Under the pieces are notes generated by a model. The model saw only the letters and a program-made list of their open reading frames with translations. It was not told the DNA's origin and searched no databases. A stretch of 64,000 nucleotides of DNA from Amaurobius ferox (lineage: Eukaryota > Arthropoda > Arachnida > Araneae > Amaurobiidae), in NCBI GenBank assembly GCA_951213105.1, contig OX578153.1, forward strand, positions 54,622,020-54,686,019. Reading direction: 5' to 3'. This document shows positions 33,801 through 44,923 of this stretch, one piece after another (the stretch's first letter is position 1; each line of letters starts with the position of its first letter). The translations under genes and the position numbers were made by a program.

Positions 33801-34109
33801 AAGACCTTCGTTACCTAAAGAGTAGATGGGGTCTTCGTATACTTCCCAATACTAGAAATCCAGGGGTAACATCTCACTCTGAACTCTCACTTTCACTTCG
33901 TGGTTTCGGTGAGAAAGTGTCAAAAATCTTCTCTGATTGTTCTTAATTATGTCACGGAAGTAGGACTCATCTACTATTTGAAGTCCAATCCACCTAAGAA
34001 AGATTTTTGGACCGATTTAGAAGAAAATGTACGATATCTATTATATAAGATATGTACGGTTTTAAACACTGACGTTTCCGACAATATTCCTATCCCCTTA
34101 TTTCCGTCA
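33801..34109 (+). other. Unassigned open stretch
   Basis: An open frame starts near 33900 and runs to the foldback junction at 34110. It has no motif that I recognise. It could be a piece of transposase between the pogo-like end and the TTAA element, but nothing proves this. Confidence 0.25.
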
Positions 34110-34113
34110 TTAA

Positions 34114-34888
34114 GGGTGAGCGTCAGTAAATCTTCTGCCCTATCCGCGCTTTGTTAACTTTCGCGGCACACTTATTTCGCCGAAATTCTGCTCAAACAGT
34201 TGCGAAATATTTTCTGAAAGATAAAATGCAACGCTTAGATTATATTAAAACTAAATTTAATGCTTCAAAAAACATAGAATATATTTTTTATTTTAATCCA
34301 AAATATTCTTGGTGCTGCCATCTGTTGTCGTAATTTAATTCATACCGATTATTTTTATTTTTTAATGAACATTTTTAAAGATCTATTCCTTCTAATACAT
34401 TGTTAAATGCAACAACAGATCATATATAATAATGCCACAATCACGGAAAGGTAATTTATCATTCTATAAATTTGATAAGGGATCTGAATGTACATCACTG
34501 AGGACTGCAGTTTTGTTTTCAAGTTCCTTTGTCTTCAAGTCCAAGTTCAATTACGTTTCCGTGATTATGGCATTATATATGATCTGTTGTTGTATTTAAT
34601 AGCATATTAGAAGGAACATACATTTAAAAATATTCATTAAAAAATAAAAATAGTCGGTATGAATTAAATTACGACAACAGATGGCAGCACCAAAAATATT
34701 TTAAATTAAAATTAAACATATATTCTATGTTTTATTGGGTATTAAATTTAGTTTTAATATAATCTAAGCATAGCATTTTATCTATAAGAAAATATTTCGC
34801 AACTGTTTGAGCAGAATTTCGGCGAAATATGTGTGCCGCGAAAGTTAACAAAGGGCGGATAGGGCAGAAAATTTACTGACGCTCACCC
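34114..34888. mobile_element. TTAA-flanked foldback element, 775 bp
   Basis: Ends GGGTGAGCGTCAGTAAAT (left) and its reverse complement (right), flanked by TTAA at 34110-34113 and 34889-34892. Pairs sum to 69002. The arms extend about 340 bp with scattered differences and contain CTTTCGCGGCACAC, GAAATTCTGCTCAAACAGTT and CATCTGTTGTCGTAATTTAA. The loop is around 34450-34550. TTAA target sites suggest a piggyBac-type mobiliser (inference). Confidence 0.88.
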
Positions 34889-34920
34889 TTAAGAAAATTG
34901 TACGGTAAGAAAAATAAAAA

Positions 34921-35859
34921 TCTGATGTGGGCAACACATGAATTTCCTTATATAATTCAATGAATTTACTACTTTTACAGTTAAAAAATATGTTATTCTT
35001 ATAGTAGATACTCATATTCTTTCCAAGATATTGAATTTTTTTCAATTAGTCGTCATTTTCATTGATTTAGCGTCATTTTTATCAATTTGGCGAGATTTTT
35101 GTTAATTTGGCAACAATTAAAAATTACGCCAAGTTGGCGATATTCCGCCAAATTCGCCGCCAAGATCTCGCCAAGCGTTATGGACGGAGAAATAAGTTAT
35201 TCTTGCAGAAGATAAATAACTATTGGCGTACAAATACAAAAGTATTACTCAAAGTATTTTTTTTCATGAATGGAACGAGCTAGATTCACCAGAATGATGT
35301 CACCTAATTTATCGTATGATATTACATATGAAAAGTGAACATGTTTCTCAATAGGAAATTTTTTTTTCTTATTTTAAATAACTTTTTGATAATTTTTTTG
35401 AAAAATGTGCAATATCTCGAGAACGGTTCATGTCAGCGTTCTAAAATTTATGTCAATCGTTTTCTAATGAAACATTACATAAGAAATGTCTATTTGCGTA
35501 ACTTTATTAGTGGTTTTGATTTTTTGACGTTTTTTCAATATTTCACTCGAAAATTTAGGGGGGTTCTGAAAATTAGATTGCGTATAAAAACAATAGGCAT
35601 CCAGTGTTTACGGATTGTGATTTTTGCTCTAAATTCCGTTCGAATCCGTCCATTCGTTCGTCAGTTATCGTCTCGACAGACTCACTGACACATACACACA
35701 CACAAATACTTTCACACACACACACAGACATCACTTCAAAAATGTTTGATTCGTGATCAGGAATGCTTGAAACGTGCTCTCCCGTCGAAAACTTGAATTC
35801 GAATTTGCAATGAATTCGAACAATGCTTTCTTTATACTTTATGTATATAAGGAAAGTAA
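34921..35859 (+). mobile_element. Family 2 element, short form
   Basis: TCTGATGTGGGCAACACATG start (5' hairpin stem kept, loop changed to GGCAA), one iteron/palindrome module, the ATCTCGAGAACGG block, AC microsatellite at 35692-35724, a GAAAACTTGAATTCG block, and the 3' region ATGTATATAAGGAAAGTAAT. It carries a small deletion in the terminal stem-loop. Confidence 0.88.
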
Positions 35860-35892
35860 TATATACAATAAATATGTATGTAATTGTGTGTT

Positions 35893-36020
35893 ATTACTTT
35901 CCTTATATACATAATGTATAAGGAAAGTATTGTGACGGGGTCGAAAATTCGAATTCGAGTTTTCGACGGGAGAGCACGTTTCAAGCATCCCTGATCACGA
36001 ATCAAACATTTTTGAAGTGA

Positions 36021-36056
<36 letters not shown>

Positions 36057-36998
36057 AGTGGGTCTGTGGAGACGATAACTGACGAATGAATTTGGACCGA
36101 TTTGAACGAAATTTGGTACAAAAATCACAATCCATAAACACTGGAAGCCTATTGTTTTTATTCGCAATCGAATTTTCAGAACCCCCCTAAATTTTCGAGT
36201 GAAATTTTGAAAAAATCGTAAAAAATCAAAACCGCTAATAAAGTTACGCAAATAGACATTTCTTATGTAATTTTTCATTAGAAAACGATTGACATAAACT
36301 TCAGAACGCTAACATGAACCGTTCTTGAGATATTGCACATTTTTCAAAAAAATTATCAAAAAGTCATATAAAATAAAAAAAAATATTTCCTATTGAGAAA
36401 CATGTTCACTTTTCATATGTAGTACCATGCGATAAATTTGGTGACATCATTCTCGTGGAACTAGCTCGTTCCATTCAGGAAAAAAGATACTTTGAGAAAT
36501 ACGTTTGTATTTGAACGCCGATAGTCATTTATCTGCTGTAAGAATAACTTATTTCTCCGTCGATAACGCTTGGCGACATTTTGGCGACGAATTTGGAGCA
36601 ATGTCGCCAACTTGGCGACATTTTTAATTATTGCCAAATTAACAAAAATCTCGCCAAATGGATAAAAATGATGCGAAATGTAAGAATAACTTATTTCTCC
36701 GTCCATAACCCTTGGCGAGATAACCCTTGGCGGAATGTCACCAGCTTGGAGATATTTTAAATTGTTGCTAAATTAACAAAAATTCGAAAAACGACTTTTT
36801 GAAATGTTACCAAATTAACGAAATCTCGCCAAATGGATTAAAATGACGCTAAATCAATGAAAATGACGACTAATTGAAGAAAATTCAATATCTTGGAAAG
36901 AATATAAGTATCTACTATAAGAATAACATTTTTTTACACTGTAAAAGTAGTAAATTCATTGCATTATATAAGGAAAGTCATGTGTTGTCCACATCCGA
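35893..36998 (-). mobile_element. Family 2 element, inverted
   Basis: Reverse copy from ACTTTCCTTATATACATAAT to the reverse complement of TCGGATGTGGACAACACATG. It faces 34921-35859, so the pair forms a large inverted repeat with only about 35 bp between. It contains (GT)n at 36022-36054 and a duplicated piece of the iteron module (two AAGAATAACTTATTTCTCCG blocks). Confidence 0.85.
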
Positions 36999-37190
36999 TT
37001 TTTTTCCCTTGGTTTCACCAAGAAAAGAAAAATTCAGTATATCACAAGAGTTGATTTTTTCAAGTTCACCAGTAAAACAGATGAATAAGTGAAAAAAGAG
37101 CTAGCTCGGTTAACCAGGACTTGGATACTCTGGACTTGACTGTATTTTGAACTTCATCTTTTTTCATGGTTTCAATTATAAATCACACTT

Positions 37191-38167
37191 TTTACTTTCC
37201 TTATATACATAGTATAATGATTAAGGAAAATATTGTGACGGGGTCGAAAATTCGAATTCGAGTTAGTTTTTGACTGGAGAGCACGTTTCAAGCATCCCTG
37301 ATCACGAATCGAACATTTTTGAGGTGATGTCTCTCTGTGTGTGTGTGTGTGAAAGTATGCGTGTGTGTGAAAGTATGTGTGTGTGTGTGTCAGTGGGTCT
37401 GTGGAGACGATATCTCACGAACGAATAGAGCGATTCGAATGAAATTTGGTACAAAAATTACAATCCGTGAATACTGGAAGGCTATTGCTTTTAAATACAA
37501 TCAAATGTTCAGAACCCCCCCTAAATTTTCGAGTGAAATTTTGAAAAAATCATCAAAAAATAAATACCTTTAACAAAGTTACGCAAATAGACATTTCTTA
37601 TGTAATTTTCTCTTAGAAAACGATTGACTCAAACTTTAGATCGCTAGCATGAACCTTTCTCGAGATATTGCAGACTTTTAAAATAAATTTATAAAAAAGT
37701 ACCATAAATTAAATAAAATCCGTTAACTGTTGAGAAACATGTTCACTTTTCATATGTAATATTATGCGAAATATTGGGTGACATTATTCTCCTGGATCTA
37801 GCTCGTTCCATTCACGAGAAAAGGTACTTTAAGTAATACTTTTGCATTTGAACGCCAATAATCATTTATATGCTATAAGAATAACTTATTTCTCCGTCCA
37901 TAACGCTGGGCGAGATTTTGGCTACGAATTTGGCGAAATGTCGCCAACTTGGCGATTTTTTAAAATGTTGCCAAATTAACGAAAATCTCGCTAAATGGAT
38001 GAAAATGACGCTAAATCAATGAAAATGACAACTGATTGACGAAAATTCAATATCTTGGAAAGAATAGAAGTATCTACTATAAGAATAAGCTAAGCTATTT
38101 CTTTTTACTGTAAAAGTAGTAAATTCATTGCATTATATAAGGAAAGTCATATGCTGCCCACATCAGA
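37191..38167 (-). mobile_element. Family 2 element, inverted, complete
   Basis: From TACTTTCCTTATATACATAG to the reverse complement of TCTGATGTGGGCAGCATATG. Single iteron module; GT microsatellite at 37338-37390 interrupted by GAAAGTAT. Confidence 0.88.
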
Positions 38168-38631
38168 TTTTTACATATACATTACATTAACCCACAACGA
38201 AAGGGAACCTACAATGGTTAATTCTCTCTGTGTGTTAATAAATATTAACTGAACTCGAAATTTTACAACTGGAAGTAAGTAAATCATTCATTACCCGACT
38301 TTTAATGCACAACATTCAGTGTTCTGTATCTTATCGGTCCTATTTAGACTTTTAAATTTTCAAATGGCATATGTTGCAACTAAACACGGGCTTTATCAAA
38401 TATAGATCTACTTTTGCGAAAGGTTTGATTTATTTCTTTAAAAATCCGAATATGCTATAAAATTACAAAACGCTTCGGCAACACATACATAATTAACTGA
38501 GTACTTTAGAAATGAAGGTGGAACTTACATGAACGTCTGCAATTGTGGCGTATCTGTATGCCGAAATTATTAACAAAGTAGCTGAAAAAAATGAGCATAG
38601 GTTGCAGAATGTTTTACAGTATGGATGTGAC
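38168..38631. other. Unrecognised sequence between repeats
   Basis: AT-rich, no ORF or repeat that I can name. Confidence 0.4.
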
Positions 38632-38645
38632 ACCACCTCTTTTCT

Positions 38646-39028
38646 AGCCAACGGCCCTACCGTGCTGAAAACAGCGGTTCTCGTTAGATCACCGAAGTCA
38701 AGCAGCATCGGGCGCGGTTAGTACTTGGGTGGGTGACCACCTGGGAACACCGTGTGCTGTTGGCACATTTCGGGCGCAGTAGCCCGGTGGATTGCGATCT
38801 GGATTTGCACGCTGCTACAACTGCCGCCGTGTTCATGCGGAGTACGATCACGTTAAACATGTGGGTCCGTAAGTCCTTTCGAGAGGATGGTGGTAGGGGA
38901 AGGAGGGTACGGTCCCTGTGGATGTCTCCCCCACTGGGTTCCGGTTTAAATTGGGTGGCACTTTCCGGCCGTCCAAACGGCTACCTTACACCTTTCTGGT
39001 AGGTCGGACGGTCTGGGTCTCAACAACA
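38646..39028 (+). mobile_element. Full-length SINE with 5S rRNA-derived head
   Basis: 38647-38764 is a nearly complete 5S rRNA-like sequence: GCCAACGGCCCTACC start, GATCACCGAAGTCAAGCAGC, GGGCGCGGTTAGTACTTGGG, TGCTGTTGGC end, including the region of the 5S internal promoter. It is followed by a shortened tRNA-like segment (GGGCGCAGTAGCCCGGTGG) and by the same body and GGTAGGTCGGACGGTCTGGG tail as the tRNA-headed SINE at 1135-1422. The 14-bp TSD is ACCACCTCTTTTCT at 38632-38645 and ACCACCTCTTCTCT at 39029-39042 (one difference). This is a SINE3-like or bipartite architecture. Confidence 0.92.
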
Positions 39029-39042
39029 ACCACCTCTTCTCT

Positions 39043-39405
39043 GTTTGGTATCTGGAAAATTAAAGTAGTGAATCTCATTCAGTCCTAAAAAAAAAGCTAG
39101 ATTACAGATAAAAGTCTTCCAATAAGCTAATGCTGTTAAAAGTGATCATTATGACGATGGGGAACGCTTTATTCTCAATCTGTATGGATTAAACCAATAT
39201 GAAGATATAAATGAAGCACGGTATTTCCTCGTTAAAAGTTGACTACCAAACTTTCACCGAAATCAAACTTTGATTTGGTTAGATTTCTACCCACAAAAAA
39301 TGCTGCTGAACAACTTCTCTTAAGAGTATATTTTCAAATTTAGTTAGGAAATAAAATTGTATCTACTGATTGGGGATGGAAAATGAAGATGATAATTTAA
39401 AAAAA
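39043..39405. other. Unrecognised sequence
   Basis: No feature recognised. Confidence 0.4.
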
Positions 39406-41089
39406 TCTGATGTGTGTAGCACACGACTTTTCTTATATAATGCAATGAATTTACTTTTTTAACTGGGAAAAAGTGATGAAAACATCCACGGCACAGTGTT
39501 TATAACGTTAAATTGTACGTTTGGCGCTTTTCCGGATGACAACATGTAAAACTATTTCGTACCCAATTAGCTTATATTTTACGCAACTCTAAATTAATAA
39601 TTATCAATATTGATAGCATCCTCAATAAGCAATATAATATAGTCCAAATATTTAAATATTTTTATAATGAATTCATTAAGTAGGCATCATTTTCATTAAC
39701 TTGGCGTCAATTTTGCAATTTTGACTATAATTTCGTCAATGTAGGATTTAATATCGCCAAGCTGGCGATATTTAGACGAGCATTTCTTATATAATAAAAT
39801 GTATGCCCACCATATGGCGGAATTAAAAATTTGCTAAACATTACATCCCATTTGGCGTCATTTTGATCAATTTGAGGACATTTTTATCAATTTGAAGACA
39901 TTTTTATCAATTTGGCAACAGTTTCGTCAATTCAGTAATATTTTAAAAAGTCGCCAAGTTGACGACGTACCGCCAAAACCAGTCGACAGAATTTCGCCAA
40001 ACGTTACAGATAGATAAATAGGTTATTCTTATAGTAGAGTATTATATTCTTTCCAAAATATTGAATTTTCATAAATTAATTATAATTTTCATTGATTTAG
40101 CGTAATTCTTATCAATTTGGTGACATTTTTTTTATCAATTTGGCGCCATTTTTATTAATGTGGTAATACTTTCATTTATTTGGCGACATTTAAAAAACTC
40201 GCCAAGTTGGCGATATTCCGCCAAATTTGTCATCAAAATTTCGTCAAGCATTATGGTCGGAGAAATAGGTTATTCTTATAGTACATAAAGGACCAATGAC
40301 CTCCAAATACAAAACTATAACCTAAAGTTTCTTCTCTTATAGGTGATTCTTATATTCTTTCCAAGATATTGAATTTTTATCAAGCCTTCATTTTCATTGA
40401 TTTAGCGTGATCTTTATCAATGTGGTGATTTTTTTATCAATTTGACGATATTTTAGTCAATTTAGCAACATTTAAAAAACACGCCAAGTTGGCGATATTC
40501 CACCAAATTCAACGCCAGAATTTCACTAAGCATTGTGGAGGGAGAAGTAAGTTATTCTTATAGTAGATAAAAGACTAATGGCGTCAAATTACAAAGCTAT
40601 TACCCAAAGTGTCTTTTGTCGTGAATGGAACGAGCTAGATCTACAAGAATGATGATAATAAATTTATCGCATAATATTACATATGAAAAGTGAACTGATT
40701 TCACAATAGTTAATACTTTTTTTTAATTTTGTGATTTATTGATAAATTTATTTGAAAAATGTGCAATATCTCGAGAACGGATCATGCTAGTGTTCTACAC
40801 TTTATGTCAACAGTTTTCTAATGAAAAATTACACAAGAAATGATTATTTACGTAACTTTATAGAATGTTTTAATTTTTTGATGATTTTTTCAAAATTTTA
40901 TTTTAAAATTTAAGGGGTTCTGAACATCCATCCGACTGCGTGTAAAAACTGTAGGCTTCCAATATTCACTGATTGTGATTTTTGTACTTTTTGTGATGTT
41001 TGTGTTCTCCCGTCGAAAACTTGAATTAATATTCGACCCCGTCACAATACTTTCCTTATACATTATACTATGTATATAAGGAAAGTAAC
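39406..41089 (+). mobile_element. Family 2 element, long form with several iteron modules
   Basis: About 1.68 kb. Start TCTGATGTGTGTAGCACACG, then a segment absent from short copies (CACGGCACAGTGTTTATAAC, GATGACAACATGTAAAAC). At least three successive modules of about 230-250 bp follow, each with TTTGGCG-type 20-bp repeats, the GCCAAGTTGRCGA palindrome and TTATTCTTATAGTA. It lacks an AC microsatellite: a deletion joins TTTTTGTACTTTTTGTG to CTCCCGTCGAAAACTTG near 40990-41010. It ends in a complete stem-loop at 41051-41087. Confidence 0.85.
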
Positions 41090-41126
41090 AAATTCCAACA
41101 ACTTATCCGGTGTCACCACAATAATT

Positions 41127-42012
41127 ATTACTTTTCTTATATACAATAATGTATAAGGAAAGCAATGTGACGGGGTCGAAAATTCGTTATCAATTTCGAA
41201 ATCACGTTTCAAGCATCTCTGATCACGAATCGAACATTTTTGAAGTGATGTCTGTGTGAGTGTGAAAATGTGTGTGTGTGTATGTGTCAGTGAGTCTGTG
41301 GAGACGATAACTGACGAACGAATGGACCGATTCGAACGAAATATAGTACAAACATTACAATCTGTAAACACTGGAAGCCTATTGTTTTTATACGAAATCG
41401 AATGTTCAAAACCCCCCTAAATTTTCGAGTGAAATTTTAAAAAAATCGTCAAAAAATCAAAACCTCTAACAAAGTTATGCAAATAGACATTTCTTATGTA
41501 ATTTTTCATTAGAAAACGATTGGCATAAATTTTAGAACACTAACATGAACCGTTCTCGAGATATTGAACATTCTTAAAAAAAATTATCCAAATGTCATAT
41601 AAAAAAAATATTTCCTATTGAGAAACATGTTCACTTTTCATATGCAATACCATGCGATAAATTTGGTGACATCATTCTCGTTGCTCGTTCCATTCATGAA
41701 AAAAGATACTTTGAGTAATACTTTTGTATTTGAATGCCAATAGTCATTTATTTACTGTAAGAATAACTTATTTCTCCGTCCATAACGCTTGGCGAGATTT
41801 TGGCGACATTTTTAACTGTTGCTAAATTAGCGAATAACTCGTCGAATGGATAAAAATGACGTTCAATCAATGAAAATTACGACTCATTGACGAAAATTCA
41901 ATATCTTGGAAAGAATAAAAATATCTACTATAAAAATAATCTAAATTTGTTACTGCAAAAGTAGAAAATTCATTGCATTATATAAGGAAAGTCATGTGCT
42001 GCCCACATCAGA
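41127..42012 (-). mobile_element. Family 2 element, inverted, complete
   Basis: From TTACTTTTCTTATATACAAT to the reverse complement of TCTGATGTGGGCAGCACATG. It faces 39406-41089 across 37 bp, making another large inverted pair. Confidence 0.87.
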
Positions 42013-42084
42013 TTTTTATTAATCATTTCTTGCAATTGTAAAACTGTTTGTGCTCATTCATGTAGTTGTCACCTAGCAGGTTTT

Positions 42085-42260
42085 CTTTGCACGCAGAGTT
42101 CAAAATACATTGGAAATGTATTTTTGATATGAAATACCAAACACATAGGTTTTAGGGCATAAAATACAAAATACAAACTACTTTTCAAATTAAAAAAATT
42201 CCAAACACAAAATACATGTATTTTCAAAATACAAAATATATTAAAAAAAATATAAACATT
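42085..42260. repeat. ATGTATTTTG-rich repeat, relative of 57610-57770
   Basis: Repeated AAAATACAAAATACA and ACATGTATTTTCAAAATACA motifs. The block at 57610-57770 has the same motif with a clearer hAT-like end. Confidence 0.5.
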
Positions 42261-42507
42261 TTTGTGTATTGGACTGAATTGAATTATCAATGCAAATCAA
42301 CATTTGACTATACATTTTATTGGAAATAAACAAACCTCATATTCGTTAAATATTAATATTAACATTTTATAACCCTAAAAATGTATTGTAAAAGTATGAC
42401 TTAAAAGCCTAAACTCTATTAATTTGGAGATTTAAAATTTCAAAAAGTTAAAATAAATGAATCTATGGGGAGAACACATTTTATATAACAGGCAAAGGTA
42501 TAATAAA

Positions 42508-42566
42508 AAATCTGATGTGGGCAGCACATGGCTTTCCCTACGGACTCAAATTCATTTTCGCTTTAT
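42508..42566 (+). mobile_element. Family 1 5' end only
   Basis: TCTGATGTGGGCAGCACATG then GCTTTCCCTACGGACTC, joined directly to the 3' end of the inverted Family 2 copy that begins at 42567. This is a truncated head-to-end junction. Confidence 0.7.
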
Positions 42567-42581
42567 TACTTTCCATATATA

Positions 42582-43096
42582 CCGGGTGATTCAAAAGTTC
42601 GGAGCAAAAGTAAAATGCTATAAAAAATATCTATGGGTCGGAGAGTCATGCGGTTTGCAGATTAATATTCGCCGTGGTGGGGGATTTTGTGTGGCATGAA
42701 AAAAAATTAGTTCAAACTCTCGACACTCGGGGGACTGCGACAGATAAAGCCATGGAGATGACTTATGCATGGAGGTGATTGCACACAAGACAGGCCTGCG
42801 AGATCCCCAGATCTCACACCTGTGATTTTAGGTATCCCTACAATGAGAAATCACAGGCTGTAAGATCTGGGGATCTCGCAGGCTAGTCTTGTGTGCAATC
42901 ACCTCCATGCATAAGTCATCTCCATGGCTTTATCTGCCGCAGCCCCCCGAGTGTCGAGAGTTTGAACTAATTATTTTTTCATGCCACACAAAATCCCCCA
43001 CCACGGTAAATATTAATCTGCAAAACGCATGACTCTCCGACTCATAGATATTTTTTATACCGTTTTACCTTTGCTGCGAACTTTTGAATCACCCGG
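42582..43096. mobile_element. 515-bp near-perfect palindromic MITE
   Basis: CCGGGTGATTCAAAAGTTCG at each end in inverted orientation, TA at 42580-42581 and 43097-43098. The two arms are about 245 bp and nearly identical. The loop is only about 20 nt around 42829-42849. TA target sites suggest mobilisation by a mariner-type transposase. Insertion in the stem-loop of a Family 2 element gives its relative age. Confidence 0.92.
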
Positions 43097-43500
43097 TACA
43101 TAGTATAATGTATAACAAAAGTATTGTGACAGGGATGAAAATTCGAATCCGAGTTTTCGACGGAAGAGCACGTTTCAAGACTCCTTGATCATGAATCGAA
43201 AATTTTTGAGGTGATGTCTCAGTGTGTATGTGTGAAAGTATGTGTGTGTGTGTGAAAGTATGTGTGTGTGTGTGTGTCATTGAGTCTGTGGAGACGATAT
43301 CTCACGAACGAATGGAACGATTTGAAAGATATTTGGTACAAAAATTACAATCCGTGAATACTGGAAGCCTACTGTTTTTACACGCAGTCGGATGTTCAGA
43401 ACCCCCCTAAAATTTCGAGTGAAAATTTGAAAAAAATCATACAAAAAATCAAAAACTTTAATAAAGTTACACAAATACACATAAAGTTACACAAATACAC

Positions 43501-43553
43501 AAATACCCATGTTGTTATATGCCCCAGGGTTAGTCGTGTGGTCTGGGTCTTCA
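43501..43553 (+). mobile_element. SINE tail, 53 bp, with 12-bp TSD
   Basis: AAATACCCATGTTGTTATAT ... GTTAGTCGTGTGGTCTGGGT CTTCA, flanked by ACACAAATACAC (43489-43500) and ACACAAATGCAC (43554-43565). Confidence 0.82.
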
Positions 43554-44136
43554 ACACAAATGCACATTTCTTATGCAATTTTTCCTTACAAAACGACTGA
43601 CATAAACTTTAGAACGCTAGCAAGAACCGTTCTCGAGATATTGCACATTTTTCAAATAAACTTATCAAAAAATCCCATACATTAAAAAAAAATATATATT
43701 AACTGTTCAGAAGCATGTTCACTTTTCATATGTAATATCATGCGATAAATTGGGTGACATCATTCTCGTGGATTTAGCTTGTTCAATTCATGAGAAAAGA
43801 TTCTTTGAGTAATACTTTTGCATTTCAACATCAATGGGGATTTATCTGCTATAAGAATAACTTATTTCTCCGTCCATAACGCTTCTCGAGATTTTGGCGA
43901 CGAATTTGTCGGAATATCGCCAATTTGGCGACTTTATTAAATGTTGCCAAATTAACGAAAATCTCGCCAAATATATAAAAATGACGCTAAATGAATGAAA
44001 ATGACGACTAATTGACGAAAATTCAATATTTTGGAAAGAATATAAGTATCTAATATAATAATAATCTATTTTTTTTTCTGTAAAAGTAGTAAATTCATTG
44101 CATTATATAAGGAAAATCATATGCTGCCCACATCAG

Positions 44137-44281
44137 ATTTTTTCTTTATTAACTGAGTTTAATTGCACAAAATAACACTCATAATTATTTGAAATTACAC
44201 TGAATTGGCATTTTTATATCAATTTTGGTTTTATTTGGTAACTAGATGTATTTTCAAAATTGTCGTAACAAAAATGCAAAA

Positions 44282-44317
<36 letters not shown>

Positions 44318-44916
44318 TGAGAACGCCTAGCCCTGGAGTAATGGGGTTGGTCTTATTCTGTTAATCGTCAAAAATTACGTATAAAACAAGCATTTAATTG
44401 ATACATTTGAGCATACGTAGTCCTTTATTTTAGATTTTGATGATTTTTGCGGGACCTTTTGCAAAAAGGCCGTTTTTTTAAAATTCCGAATCATACCAAA
44501 ATCTAATCAGCACCTATCTACTGAATTTTGTGAAATTTATAGTCTATTAGTTTTTTAGGTAGTGTGGATAGAGAATTTTTTTGTAGGACATTTCACAAAA
44601 AAAAGCAGGTTCTTGTATCCCGAATCGTACCAAAATCCAATCAGCACCAAGTTACCCACAAGTAACTTACCTATAAACTTTTATGAAATTTGGTCAATTA
44701 ATTACTGAGTTATAGTGGATACATATACACACAGACAGACAGAATCTTACACAGACAGACACAAGTACACAGACGTCACTCTAAAATAGTGTTTTCGTGT
44801 TCTAGATGTCTCAAAACGTGTAGTCGAAAACGTCTTTCGAAAACTCGAATTGCAATTTTCGACATGATTCTAATACTTTCCCTATACTTTCCAATACTTT
44901 TCCATGTACCAAATTA
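44137..44916 (+). mobile_element. Family 1 element with altered 5' end
   Basis: Interior and 3' half match Family 1 (GAGAACGCCTAGCCCTGGAG, TAATGGGGTTGGTCTTATTC, CACACAGACAGACAGAATC, AAACGTGTAGTCGAAAACG), but the 5' end is merged with the inverted Family 2 copy and the final hairpin is incomplete. (TA)n at 44291-44318. Confidence 0.75.
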
Positions 44917-44923
44917 AAAAAAA

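Larger units (their letters stand above)
42567..44136 (-). mobile_element. Family 2 element, inverted, split by a MITE
   Basis: The stem-loop end starts at 42567 (ACTTTCCATATA), is interrupted by the element at 42582-43096, resumes at 43099 (CATAGTATAATG...), and runs to the reverse complement of TCTGATGTGGGCAGCATATG at 44136. It also holds the SINE tail 43501-43553 and the duplicated segment ATAAAGTTACACAAATACAC (43461-43480, 43481-43500). Confidence 0.85.

Noticed and set aside
33900..34157. Host gene of 85 codons
   Set aside because: The last part lies inside the TTAA foldback, and its mirror copy is also open at 34845-35045. No motif supports a gene.
38647..38764. Functional 5S rRNA gene
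   Set aside because: Several substitutions from the animal 5S consensus, no terminator T-run at its end, and fusion to a SINE body inside one pair of TSDs.
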